Below are positions 9,145 to 16,591 of a stretch of DNA of 64,000 nt, in pieces. The stretch is from Methylotenera sp. (GTDB lineage: Bacteria; Pseudomonadota; Gammaproteobacteria; Burkholderiales; Methylophilaceae). The translations under genes and the position numbers were made by a program. The stretch is taken from NCBI GenBank assembly GCA_030682715.1, contig JAUXNQ010000017.1, positions 37,742 to 101,741 on the forward strand. Reading direction: 5' to 3'. Each line of letters starts with the position of its first letter. Position 1 is the stretch's first letter. The notes under the pieces are model-generated. The model worked only from the letters and a program-made list of their open reading frames with translations, was not told the DNA's origin and did no database searches.

Positions 9145-9918
9145 ATGCGCAATATTAAGCTGTTCGACTCTGAAACGCACAAGTTCATTCTGCTTAATGA
9201 AAGCGAGCCTGGGGAGGAGGACGGTATCCGTTCCAATCAGTATCTGATCGTGCATGAAGATGCTGGTGTGTTGCTGGATCCAGGTGGTTTCGGGGTGATG
9301 CCGCGTGTACTGGCCGAGATGCTGCGTTATCTTTCGCCCGATAAAATTCGCGGAATTTTTCTCTCGCATCAAGATCCCGACATTGTCGGCGGCATTTCTA
9401 CCTGGCTGGAACTGATCAAGGCGCCAGTATATGTTTCCCGTATCTGGATGCGATTCCTGCCGCACTATGGCCTGAAGGATATGTCACAATTTGTTGGCGT
9501 GCCAGATATAGGTATGGATTGCGAGGTGATGCCAGGCTTTATGCTCAAGATCGTCCCCGCACATTTCCTGCATTCTGAAGGGCAGATCAATGTCTATGAT
9601 CCTGTGTCGAAAATCCTGTTTACTGGCGATATTGGCGCTGCCATGCTGCCCATGGACAACAACGATGCCTACGTGGATGATTTCAAAAACCATCTACCGT
9701 TTATTACTGGTTTCCACCGCCGCTACATGTGTTCCAATAAGGCTATTCGCTGCTGGTTGGACACGATCGCCGGACTGGAAATCGACATGATTGCCCCGCA
9801 ACATGGACCCATTTACCGGGGAGCGGCGGTGCATGAATTTTTAGACTGGCTACGCGACTTACAATGTGGTATTGACCTGATGCAAAGTGGCGGTCGTTTC
9901 CCCACTGAATTCGCGTGA
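9145..9918 (+). CDS. Metallo-beta-lactamase-fold diiron protein, ODP-like (putative O2/NO sensor)
   Basis: A 257-residue soluble protein with the metallo-beta-lactamase fold of flavodiiron proteins, but without flavodoxin or rubredoxin modules. Candidate metal ligands in order are His75, Asp77 and Asp79 in SHQDPDIVGG, His140 in PAHFLHSEGQ, Asp162 in LFTGDIGAA and His220 in PQHGPIY. Spacing matches flavodiiron enzymes, but the usual second His after the last Asp of the first motif is Ile80. This resembles the oxygen-binding diiron (ODP) family, where such domains sense O2 or NO. The stop overlaps the GTG start of the downstream GGDEF-EAL gene by four bases, so it probably feeds that enzyme a redox signal (inference). 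ATG 9145 is chosen because GGAGA lies five bases upstream; an ATG at 9133 would add four residues. GC and codon choice look higher than in neighbours. Confidence 0.8.
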   Translation: MRNIKLFDSETHKFILLNESEPGEEDGIRSNQYLIVHEDAGVLLDPGGFGVMPRVLAEMLRYLSPDKIRGIFLSHQDPDIVGGISTWLELIKAPVYVSRIWMRFLPHYGLKDMSQFVGVPDIGMDCEVMPGFMLKIVPAHFLHSEGQINVYDPVSKILFTGDIGAAMLPMDNNDAYVDDFKNHLPFITGFHRRYMCSNKAIRCWLDTIAGLEIDMIAPQHGPIYRGAAVHEFLDWLRDLQCGIDLMQSGGRFPTEFA

Positions 9919-12068
9919 CTGGCATGCTGCCCAATAATTTGGAGAATGTGCGCCAGCGAGTGATAGACCGCCTCGCGGCACTGATGGAAAGTCAGACGCG
10001 TACCAAGACGTTTGGGGCTAACCTGAATGCGTTGGTGAAGGAAGTTCATAATGAAGTGATTGCCGACCTGCGCAGCATTGTGAAAAATGCGGACATGCCA
10101 GAGCTGACTGAGCGCCTAGAAAGAGCCGTGGAAACTTGTGAGCGTCTGGATACCACTCTCGGCCTCCTGCTCGACGAAAGGCAGCGGCAATGGTACCGAA
10201 ACGGCAATTATGTACAGTCGCTGATGGGGGAATTCCACAGCACGTTGACGGATCTTTCCGCTACGTTGATTGAAAAGGACTTGTTCGAGCGCCAGAGCAG
10301 GGTGCTTGAACGCATTATTCTATCGCATGAGCATGTTGCGCAGTGGAAGGAGTTTGTACAGGAAATCCTCGCCGATTTTCATGCCATTTTTCCATTCAAT
10401 TTTTTCTATATTGTGTTTGCCGAGGAACATGACCTCTCGCTTTTCCTCTATTACCTCGGTAACTATTCGGATGATTTAAAGAAAACGGCGCGCGACATGT
10501 TGTCAAAGCAGATGATTGCCAGCTTGAATCTGCCTGTCGACACGACGTTAAATGTTGAGGAGTTTGTCATCAGCGGTAGTGGGGAAATAGACAACATCGA
10601 TGCAGTCCGTATGATCACGGTAGCGGTGCCTGAACACACCCCAAAACTGGCAGGACTATTGGGTGTGGCGTATGTCTCCAGTGGTGAGTTGAGTCCGCAG
10701 GAGGAAAGCGTAGTGCGCTCAATCCTCTCAGTGATGGTGATGGTGGTTGGTTCTAGCAAGTTGCTATCGCGTACGCTGTCCGAACTGGAATATTATGCCA
10801 TGCATGATCCGTTAACTGGCATTTACAACCGTCGCCAATTCAATAACATGCTGGAATATGAAATCGGTCGCTCAGAGCGGCACCACCATGAATTTTCCCT
10901 GCTGTTGCTTGATCTGGATGACTTCAAAGATATTAACGATTCCTATGGTCACCAGACTGGTGATGATGCCCTGTGCGGTGTAGCAGAAATTCTGCGTGAG
11001 CACATCCGTAAGGGTGACCTTGCTGCCCGCATTGGTGGTGATGAGTTCGCTGTTATTTTGATGGAAACTGGCCGTGATGGTGCTACTACCGTGGCGGAGG
11101 CACTCGGTAAGTCGTTGCGTGAGCGCGTCTTTACCGCCCCAGACTGCAAGCACTTTCACTTGACTGTCTCGATCGGCATCGCCACCTATCCAATCGATGC
11201 GCAGAATGAATCTGATCTGCAGGCTGGAGCGGACGTTGCGATGTATCGAGCTAAGGATATGGGTAAGGATAGTGCTTGTACATTGGATGCGCTGGAGGGA
11301 CGGGTCGAGGCCAGCCGCAATACGCGTGACAATGCAGAAAAGCTGCGTGAAGCATTGCATCATGACCGCATCATCCCGTATTACCACAGTATTGTTGACT
11401 GCAGGACTGGTGATTTGTTTGCCTGCGAAACGCTGGCGCGGCTTATTGAGCCAAGCGGCGAAATTGTCTCTGCTGGAATGTTCATCGAGACCATTGAAAA
11501 GTACGGCATGGGACGCGAACTGGACCGCATCATCATCAGCAAGGCTTTTCAGGCGAAGCGTGAGCAAATGATATCGAACTCGCCCAGCATCAAATTGTTT
11601 CTCAATTTGTCTGCGCAGGAAATTCAGGGGCGTGGCATCCTAGGGTATGCCGAGGAGTTGTGCAATACGCTGCAGATTCCGCCAGAATGCATCGTGTTTG
11701 AAATCCTAGAGCGCGATGCTATCGGTGATATGACCAATATGCGCAAGTTTCTTACCAAGCTGCGTGAGAAGGGTTTTGCCTTTGCGCTGGACGATTTTGG
11801 CAGCGGCTACAATTCGTTTCATTATCTGCGTGAGCTACGTTTTGAATATGTCAAAATCGATGGCGCTTTCGTGCGCAACATTCTTAATTCCAAGATCGAC
11901 TACGCCTTAGTGCACAACCTTTCCCAGTTATGCCAGGACATCGGTATCTACACTGTGGCGGAATTCGTTGAAAATCAGGCTATTTTTGATGCAATTAAAG
12001 AGATGGGCATCAATTATGCTCAGGGGTTTCATATTGGCTTGCCAACGCTTGGTATGCCTCAGAAGTAA
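9915..12068 (+). CDS. GGDEF-EAL protein (diguanylate cyclase / c-di-GMP phosphodiesterase)
   Basis: A 717-residue cytosolic signalling protein. An N-terminal helical region (about 1-130) leads to a GAF-like sensor segment (about 135-290), then a GGDEF domain with an intact GGDEF active site near residue 375 and an RKGD product-inhibition site five residues before it, and a C-terminal EAL domain (about 455-710). The EAL signature is altered to ETL in ACETLARL (about 503), but other catalytic positions persist: Asn in FLNLSAQE, Glu in FEILERD, the paired Asp of LDDFGSGYN, Lys in VKIDGAF and Glu in VAEFVEN. Cyclase activity is therefore likely; phosphodiesterase activity is possible but uncertain. 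The GTG start overlaps the stop of the ODP-like gene (GTGA), implying translational coupling and a shared pathway. High-GC codon use unlike neighbours suggests lateral acquisition. Confidence 0.92.
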   Translation: MTGMLPNNLENVRQRVIDRLAALMESQTRTKTFGANLNALVKEVHNEVIADLRSIVKNADMPELTERLERAVETCERLDTTLGLLLDERQRQWYRNGNYVQSLMGEFHSTLTDLSATLIEKDLFERQSRVLERIILSHEHVAQWKEFVQEILADFHAIFPFNFFYIVFAEEHDLSLFLYYLGNYSDDLKKTARDMLSKQMIASLNLPVDTTLNVEEFVISGSGEIDNIDAVRMITVAVPEHTPKLAGLLGVAYVSSGELSPQEESVVRSILSVMVMVVGSSKLLSRTLSELEYYAMHDPLTGIYNRRQFNNMLEYEIGRSERHHHEFSLLLLDLDDFKDINDSYGHQTGDDALCGVAEILREHIRKGDLAARIGGDEFAVILMETGRDGATTVAEALGKSLRERVFTAPDCKHFHLTVSIGIATYPIDAQNESDLQAGADVAMYRAKDMGKDSACTLDALEGRVEASRNTRDNAEKLREALHHDRIIPYYHSIVDCRTGDLFACETLARLIEPSGEIVSAGMFIETIEKYGMGRELDRIIISKAFQAKREQMISNSPSIKLFLNLSAQEIQGRGILGYAEELCNTLQIPPECIVFEILERDAIGDMTNMRKFLTKLREKGFAFALDDFGSGYNSFHYLRELRFEYVKIDGAFVRNILNSKIDYALVHNLSQLCQDIGIYTVAEFVENQAIFDAIKEMGINYAQGFHIGLPTLGMPQK

Positions 12069-12099
12069 GATTAAGCTTCTGTGCATGAAATACGGTGCT

Positions 12100-13188
12100 T
12101 TAAAAAGCATGATCTGGTAAGTGGCATGAGAGCGCCCAGCGTGCGTGCTCCCTGACCAAATCATTCTCATGGAAGGCATGTTGTTCGAGGGCATTAATAA
12201 TTTCAGTTGTAGTTTCTGCGTTACCCAAACCAACGGCGATATTTCTTAGCCATTGTGTATAGCCAATACGATAGATAGCACTACCTGCCATTTTTAATTT
12301 GAACTCGTCTTCTGTCCAGTTAAAGCAGTCAATCAGACTAACGTCATCTAAACCATGTTTCACAGAAAAGTCTGACTCTTTAGTGATTTCTGCAAATTTA
12401 TTCCATGGGCAATAAAGTTGACAGTCATCGCAGCCATATACACGGTTGCCAATTAAAGGGCGATACTCCACTGGAATGCTGTTTTTTAGCTCAATGGTCA
12501 GGTAAGAGATGCAGCGTCTGGCATCTACTTCATAAGGCGCGGTAATGGCCTGTGTAGGGCATACTTCTATACATTTGCTACAACTACCGCAGTGGTTGCT
12601 CGCTGGCTCATCAATGGGTAATGGTAAATTAGTATATATCTCGCCGAGAAAGAACCAAGAGCCACTATTTTTGTCGATGAGTAATGTGTGCTTTCCGCGC
12701 CATCCAATACCCGCTTTTTCAGCCAAGGCAACTTCAAGTACTGGTGCGCTATCTGTAAAAGCGCGGTATTCGAATTGGCTCAACTGGTAATGGTGTAGTT
12801 CACTTTGAATTTTTTCACATAACTTTTGTAATTTATTACGAATAACTTTATGGTAATCACGTCCGAGTGCGTAGCGTGAAATAAAAGCCTTCTGATTATT
12901 TTGTAAAATTGACTCACTATTTTTAGCCTGAGGTGGCAAGTAATCAAACCGTGCCGAAATAATACGTTGGGTATTTGGGATTAATTCATTTGGCCGAGTT
13001 CGTTTAACGCCATGTTTTGCCATATAATCCATATCACCATGAAAACCTTTTTCAATCCAATCTTGATGTTTAGATTCTGCAGTTTGCAGGTTGGTGTCTG
13101 TAATGCCGATTTGATTAAAGCCAAGTTCAAGCCCCCAGTTTTTAATGGCATGGCTCAAATCGCTCAAGTTTTTAGTAGAATTGCTCAT
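12100..13188 (-). CDS. queG: Epoxyqueuosine reductase
   Basis: QueG carries out the last step of queuosine synthesis, reducing epoxyqueuosine in tRNA with a cobalamin and two [4Fe-4S] clusters. The product (362 residues from the chosen start) shows the N-terminal cobalamin-binding region, LDWIEKGFHGDMDYMAKH-like substrate loop, the cluster motifs CGSCSKCIEVCPTQAI and CDDCQLYCPWNKFA, and a C-terminal HEAT-like tail ending in WALSCHLPDHAF. The chosen ATG (13188-13186) gives MSNSTKNLSDL, which matches where family members begin; the frame is open 30 codons further but that part looks like antisense of tsaE. The start codon overlaps that of divergent tsaE by two bases. No good Shine-Dalgarno is visible. 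It converges with the GGDEF-EAL gene at its 3' end, 31 bp apart. Confidence 0.94.
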   Translation of the reverse strand: MSNSTKNLSDLSHAIKNWGLELGFNQIGITDTNLQTAESKHQDWIEKGFHGDMDYMAKHGVKRTRPNELIPNTQRIISARFDYLPPQAKNSESILQNNQKAFISRYALGRDYHKVIRNKLQKLCEKIQSELHHYQLSQFEYRAFTDSAPVLEVALAEKAGIGWRGKHTLLIDKNSGSWFFLGEIYTNLPLPIDEPASNHCGSCSKCIEVCPTQAITAPYEVDARRCISYLTIELKNSIPVEYRPLIGNRVYGCDDCQLYCPWNKFAEITKESDFSVKHGLDDVSLIDCFNWTEDEFKLKMAGSAIYRIGYTQWLRNIAVGLGNAETTTEIINALEQHAFHENDLVREHARWALSCHLPDHAF

Positions 13189-13675
13189 GGATAATAATTT
13201 TACACTTGAATTGGTGGATGAGGCGGCAACGCTCGCTTTTGGATCTGCTTTAGGTGAAGCAATCATCCCTAATCTCACTATTTATTTACATGGCGATCTT
13301 GGCGCAGGCAAAACTACTTTAGTTAGAGGCTTACTGCGCGGACTTGGATTTAGTGGTAAGGTTAAAAGTCCGACGTATACATTAGTTGAGCCTTATGAAA
13401 ATCTGATGACAAAAAACGGTGCATTAAATCTTTATCATTTTGATTTATATCGTTTTAATGATGAGGAAGAGTGGGAGACTGCTGGTTTTAGAGATTATTT
13501 TAATGCGGCAAGTGTTTGCTTAATTGAGTGGCCAGAAAAAGCAGCGCATATATTGCCGACACCAGATGTTGATATTCACTTTATGATTAAGCCCTCTGGA
13601 CGCGATGTGCACATTGATGGCCATACTTTAACAGCCCAAGCTTTCGTAAAAACTATTAAAGAACTTTGCAACTAA
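13187..13675 (+). CDS. tsaE: tRNA threonylcarbamoyladenosine biosynthesis ATPase TsaE
   Basis: TsaE is the ATPase that works with TsaB and TsaD to form the t6A modification at position 37 of ANN-decoding tRNAs. From ATG 13187 the protein is 162 residues, the usual size, with Walker A in HGDLGAGKTTLVRGLLRGLG (about residue 30), the SPTYTLVEPY switch-like motif, HFDLYRF and a Walker-B-like LIEWPEKA. An upstream ATG at 13145 would add 14 residues of poor family fit. The start shares the sequence CATG with the start of divergent queG, so both messages begin almost back to back. The stop overlaps the amidase start (TAATG). The order tsaE-amidase-mutL-miaA is the one seen in enteric bacteria. Confidence 0.94.
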   Translation: MDNNFTLELVDEAATLAFGSALGEAIIPNLTIYLHGDLGAGKTTLVRGLLRGLGFSGKVKSPTYTLVEPYENLMTKNGALNLYHFDLYRFNDEEEWETAGFRDYFNAASVCLIEWPEKAAHILPTPDVDIHFMIKPSGRDVHIDGHTLTAQAFVKTIKELCN

Positions 13676-15114
13676 TGTCAATCACTAAATACTGTTTCTC
13701 TAAATTGCTGTCTATCACAATCTTGCTGAGTTGTTTGTTGCTCACTGCAACAGCCCAGGCAAATACGGTGACTGCCGTACGTATTTGGCCCGCTGATATT
13801 TATACAAGAATTACGATAGAAGCCGAGAAACCCATTCTTTATAAAATGACGACCTTAAAAGATCCTGAGCGCGTCGTGGTTGATATTGAAGACATTGACT
13901 TAAATGTAGTAATTAAAGCATTGAGTGAGAAGGTTTCAGAAAACGACCCCTATATTTCTAAAATTCGGGTAGCTAATTTCAAGCCTAAAGTCGTGCGCTT
14001 AGTGGTGGATTTAAAGTCTGAAGTTAAACCAGCCATATTTACTTTACCACCAGCAGGCGATTATAAACATCGTTTAGTGTTAGATATTTATCCCACTAAA
14101 GATCCGCTAATGGCAATGCTTGATGAGCGTGATAACCCAGAGCAAGTCGCTGATTTGTCTGCTACGAGTAAAGGCTCGCAAGTAGTTACCTTGCCACCAT
14201 CAACTGATGCGCCTGTCACCATCGCTTCTGATAGTAATTCTGCGAATGTACTGAAAATAGACGAAAACGCCAATGTAATTGGAAATACAGGCAATGTGAG
14301 TGAGGCTGCCCAGCCAGCAAGCCAAACGTCAGCTACAGCTGCGCCACAATCAGAGGTTGCCAAAGAAAAATTGCAGAATAAGCCATTAACTAAAGGTTTA
14401 CGCCAAATTACTATTGCGATTGACCCTGGACATGGTGGCGAAGACCCTGGCGCAATTGGTGCTACGGGCAGCCGTGAAAAAGAAATTACTTTGTTAATTG
14501 CCAAGAAACTAAAGGCAAAAATCGATGAAGAACCTAATATGCGCGCAGTGCTCACCCGTGATGGTGATTACTTTATACCTTTGCATATGCGTGTTCTTAA
14601 GGCCAGAAAGTTACAAGCAGATTTATTTATTTCCATTCACGCTGATGCGTTCACTAACCCAGCTGCGCACGGCTCATCTGTATTTGCATTGTCTGAAAAA
14701 GGTGCCACAAGTGCGAGTGCACGTTATTTGGCAAACAAGGAAAATCAATCTGACTTAATAGGCGGCGTGAGCTTAAATGTAAAAGATCCGTTGCTTGCCA
14801 GAACTTTATTAGATTTGTCTCAAACTGCAACGATTAACGATAGCTTGAAACTTGGTAAAGTGGTACTAGGTAATATCGGTGAGATTAATAAATTACATAA
14901 GAATCATGTGGAGCAGGCTGGTTTTGCAGTTTTAAAATCACCAGATATTCCTTCTATTCTTGTTGAAACTGCATTTATTAGCAACCCTGAAGAAGAGCGT
15001 AAGCTTAATGATGGTGTGTATCAAGATAAATTGGTCATGTCGATTCTTACAGGCATAAAAAAATATTTTTCAACCAATCCCGCACTCGCTAGAACAAAAG
15101 TTGCGTTTGATTAG
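13675..15114 (+). CDS. amiC: N-acetylmuramoyl-L-alanine amidase (AmiB/AmiC type)
   Basis: A periplasmic peptidoglycan amidase that splits daughter cells by cutting the bond between MurNAc and L-alanine. The 479-residue precursor starts with a Sec signal peptide ending near TATAQA, followed by an AMIN domain (about 30-135) for septal targeting, a low-complexity Ala/Ser/Thr linker, and an Amidase_3 catalytic domain. Zinc ligands are seen as His in IDPGHGGEDPGA, Glu in SREKEIT and His in FISIHADAF; the catalytic Glu is in LVETAFISNP. The start is the ATG that overlaps the tsaE stop (TAATG); a TTG nine bases upstream is ignored because it offers no ribosome site. No LysM domain is visible, so it is nearer AmiC than some AmiB proteins. 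Translational coupling to tsaE is likely. Confidence 0.93.
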   Translation: MSITKYCFSKLLSITILLSCLLLTATAQANTVTAVRIWPADIYTRITIEAEKPILYKMTTLKDPERVVVDIEDIDLNVVIKALSEKVSENDPYISKIRVANFKPKVVRLVVDLKSEVKPAIFTLPPAGDYKHRLVLDIYPTKDPLMAMLDERDNPEQVADLSATSKGSQVVTLPPSTDAPVTIASDSNSANVLKIDENANVIGNTGNVSEAAQPASQTSATAAPQSEVAKEKLQNKPLTKGLRQITIAIDPGHGGEDPGAIGATGSREKEITLLIAKKLKAKIDEEPNMRAVLTRDGDYFIPLHMRVLKARKLQADLFISIHADAFTNPAAHGSSVFALSEKGATSASARYLANKENQSDLIGGVSLNVKDPLLARTLLDLSQTATINDSLKLGKVVLGNIGEINKLHKNHVEQAGFAVLKSPDIPSILVETAFISNPEEERKLNDGVYQDKLVMSILTGIKKYFSTNPALARTKVAFD

Positions 15115-15178
15115 TTTAAGTACTAACCTTGATATAAATCTACGTAAAGAATTGGCACTACTTTAAAAGGGGGGCGCT

Positions 15179-16540
15179 ATGGAACTCACATTTTTAGGTG
15201 CAACAGGCACGGTCACTGGTTCAAAGTATCTGTTGAAAAGTGGCACAAAACATATCTTGATTGATTGTGGTTTGTTTCAAGGGCTAAAGCAGTTGCGATT
15301 AAAAAACTGGTCGAAGTTGCCTATTAATCCAGCAAAAATTGATGCGGTTGTGCTAACTCATGCACATATTGATCACAGCGGTTATTTACCTCTGCTGGTT
15401 AAAAATGGTTTTTCGGGCAAAGTTTATTGCAGTGAAGGCACTGCCGATTTGTGCAAAATCATGTTGCCAGACTCAGCGCATTTGCAAGAGGAAGAAGCGG
15501 AGTATGCAAATCGCCGTGGTTTCTCTAAGCATCATCCTGCGCTGCCCTTATATACCAAAGAGGATGCCGAAAATGCACTCGCGTTGCTTACTCCAGTCAG
15601 TTTTGAGCAGGATGTGGATTTGGGGGATGGTTTAACACTCAGGCTTTCACCAAGTGGTCATATTTTGGGGTCTGCGTTTGTGCGCATTCATAATCAAAAG
15701 ACTTCCGTCCTATTTTCAGGCGATATCGGGCGTGAGAACGATATTTTGATGAAACCTCCCGTTCGAATCAAGCAAGCAGACTATTTGCTAATTGAATCTA
15801 CTTACGGCAATCGTTTGCATCAAAATGATGATCCCAAAATTAAATTAGCGGCAATTATTAATAAGACGGTGAAGCACAAGGGAGTGGTTGTCATCCCAGT
15901 CTTTGCTGTAGGTAGAGCGCAAGAGTTACTGTATTACATTCACTTATTGAAAAACTCAGGTGCGATTGCAGAAGATATTCCTGTCTATTTAAATAGTCCA
16001 ATGGCTGTAGATGCCACTGAAATTTTTAATCTTTATCATGGTGAGCATCGCTTGAGTGCTGACCAGTGTCGTGCGTTATTTCACACTGCGCATATGGTTA
16101 ATAGTATTGAGCAATCAAAAGCGCTTAATGAAGCCAAAGGCCCGATGATTATTTTATCAGCCAGCGGTATGGCTTCTGGTGGGCGGGTTGTTCATCATTT
16201 AAAAGCTTTCGCACCTAAACCTAATAACACCATTTTGTTTGTCGGGTTTCAAGCAGCGGGGACCAGAGGCGCTGCGATGTTAGATGGTGCAGAGAGCATT
16301 AAAATTCATGGTGAATATATTCCTGTACGCGCCAGTGTTGAGTTGATTTCTAATCTTTCTGCACATGCTGATTATTCGGAAATATTGGATTGGTTAGGTG
16401 GTTTTGAAACGCCACCTAAGAAAACCTTCATCGTACATGGAGAGCCTGTCGCCGCAGATTCAATGCGGCGCCATATCGAAGAGAAATTGCATTGGCAAGT
16501 AGAGGTTCCTGAGTACCTGGAAACGGTGACGCTAGACTAA
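15179..16540 (+). CDS. Metallo-beta-lactamase/beta-CASP ribonuclease-like protein with RMMBL domain
   Basis: A 453-residue cytosolic MBL-fold protein of the YSH1/CPSF-like family (COG1236 type). Visible are the N-terminal FLGATGTVTGSKYLL, the zinc motif THAHIDHSGYLP (about 60), SGHILGSA and FSGDIGRE as further metal motifs, a beta-CASP insert with LNSPMAVDATEIF and SASGMASGGRVVHHL, and the C-terminal RMMBL motif with LSAHADYSE and the final FIVHGEP. Family members are RNA endo- or 5'-3' exonucleases; the substrate here is unknown. ATG 15179 follows an AAAGGGGGG ribosome site. It converges with a SUV3-like RNA helicase whose stop lies 51 bp away; the pair is inserted between the amidase and mutL genes that usually adjoin. 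Confidence 0.88.
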   Translation: MELTFLGATGTVTGSKYLLKSGTKHILIDCGLFQGLKQLRLKNWSKLPINPAKIDAVVLTHAHIDHSGYLPLLVKNGFSGKVYCSEGTADLCKIMLPDSAHLQEEEAEYANRRGFSKHHPALPLYTKEDAENALALLTPVSFEQDVDLGDGLTLRLSPSGHILGSAFVRIHNQKTSVLFSGDIGRENDILMKPPVRIKQADYLLIESTYGNRLHQNDDPKIKLAAIINKTVKHKGVVVIPVFAVGRAQELLYYIHLLKNSGAIAEDIPVYLNSPMAVDATEIFNLYHGEHRLSADQCRALFHTAHMVNSIEQSKALNEAKGPMIILSASGMASGGRVVHHLKAFAPKPNNTILFVGFQAAGTRGAAMLDGAESIKIHGEYIPVRASVELISNLSAHADYSEILDWLGGFETPPKKTFIVHGEPVAADSMRRHIEEKLHWQVEVPEYLETVTLD

Positions 16541-16591
16541 CTTAATGATTAACCTGTTAAATTGACTGTACAAATTGACAGTATTAGCAAG

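Noticed and set aside
10872..11567. 231-codon reverse-strand frame inside the GGDEF-EAL gene
   Set aside because: It is antisense to well-conserved GGDEF and EAL motifs; the long frame follows from the higher GC and codon bias of the real gene.
11197..11571. 124-codon forward frame in another frame of the GGDEF-EAL gene
   Set aside because: Overlaps the conserved domain entirely and has Arg/Cys/Trp-rich composition of an off-frame reading.
13189..13278. Extended start of queG (30 more codons)
   Set aside because: The extra residues are antisense of the start of tsaE, show no family similarity, and the MSNSTKN start matches the usual beginning.
13661..13690. Sigma-E -35-like GAACTT before amiC
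   Set aside because: Lies at the end of tsaE coding sequence with no fitting -10, and amiC is translationally coupled to tsaE.
14088..14555. 155-codon reverse-strand frame inside amiC
   Set aside because: Antisense of the low-complexity linker and start of the amidase domain; no ribosome site.
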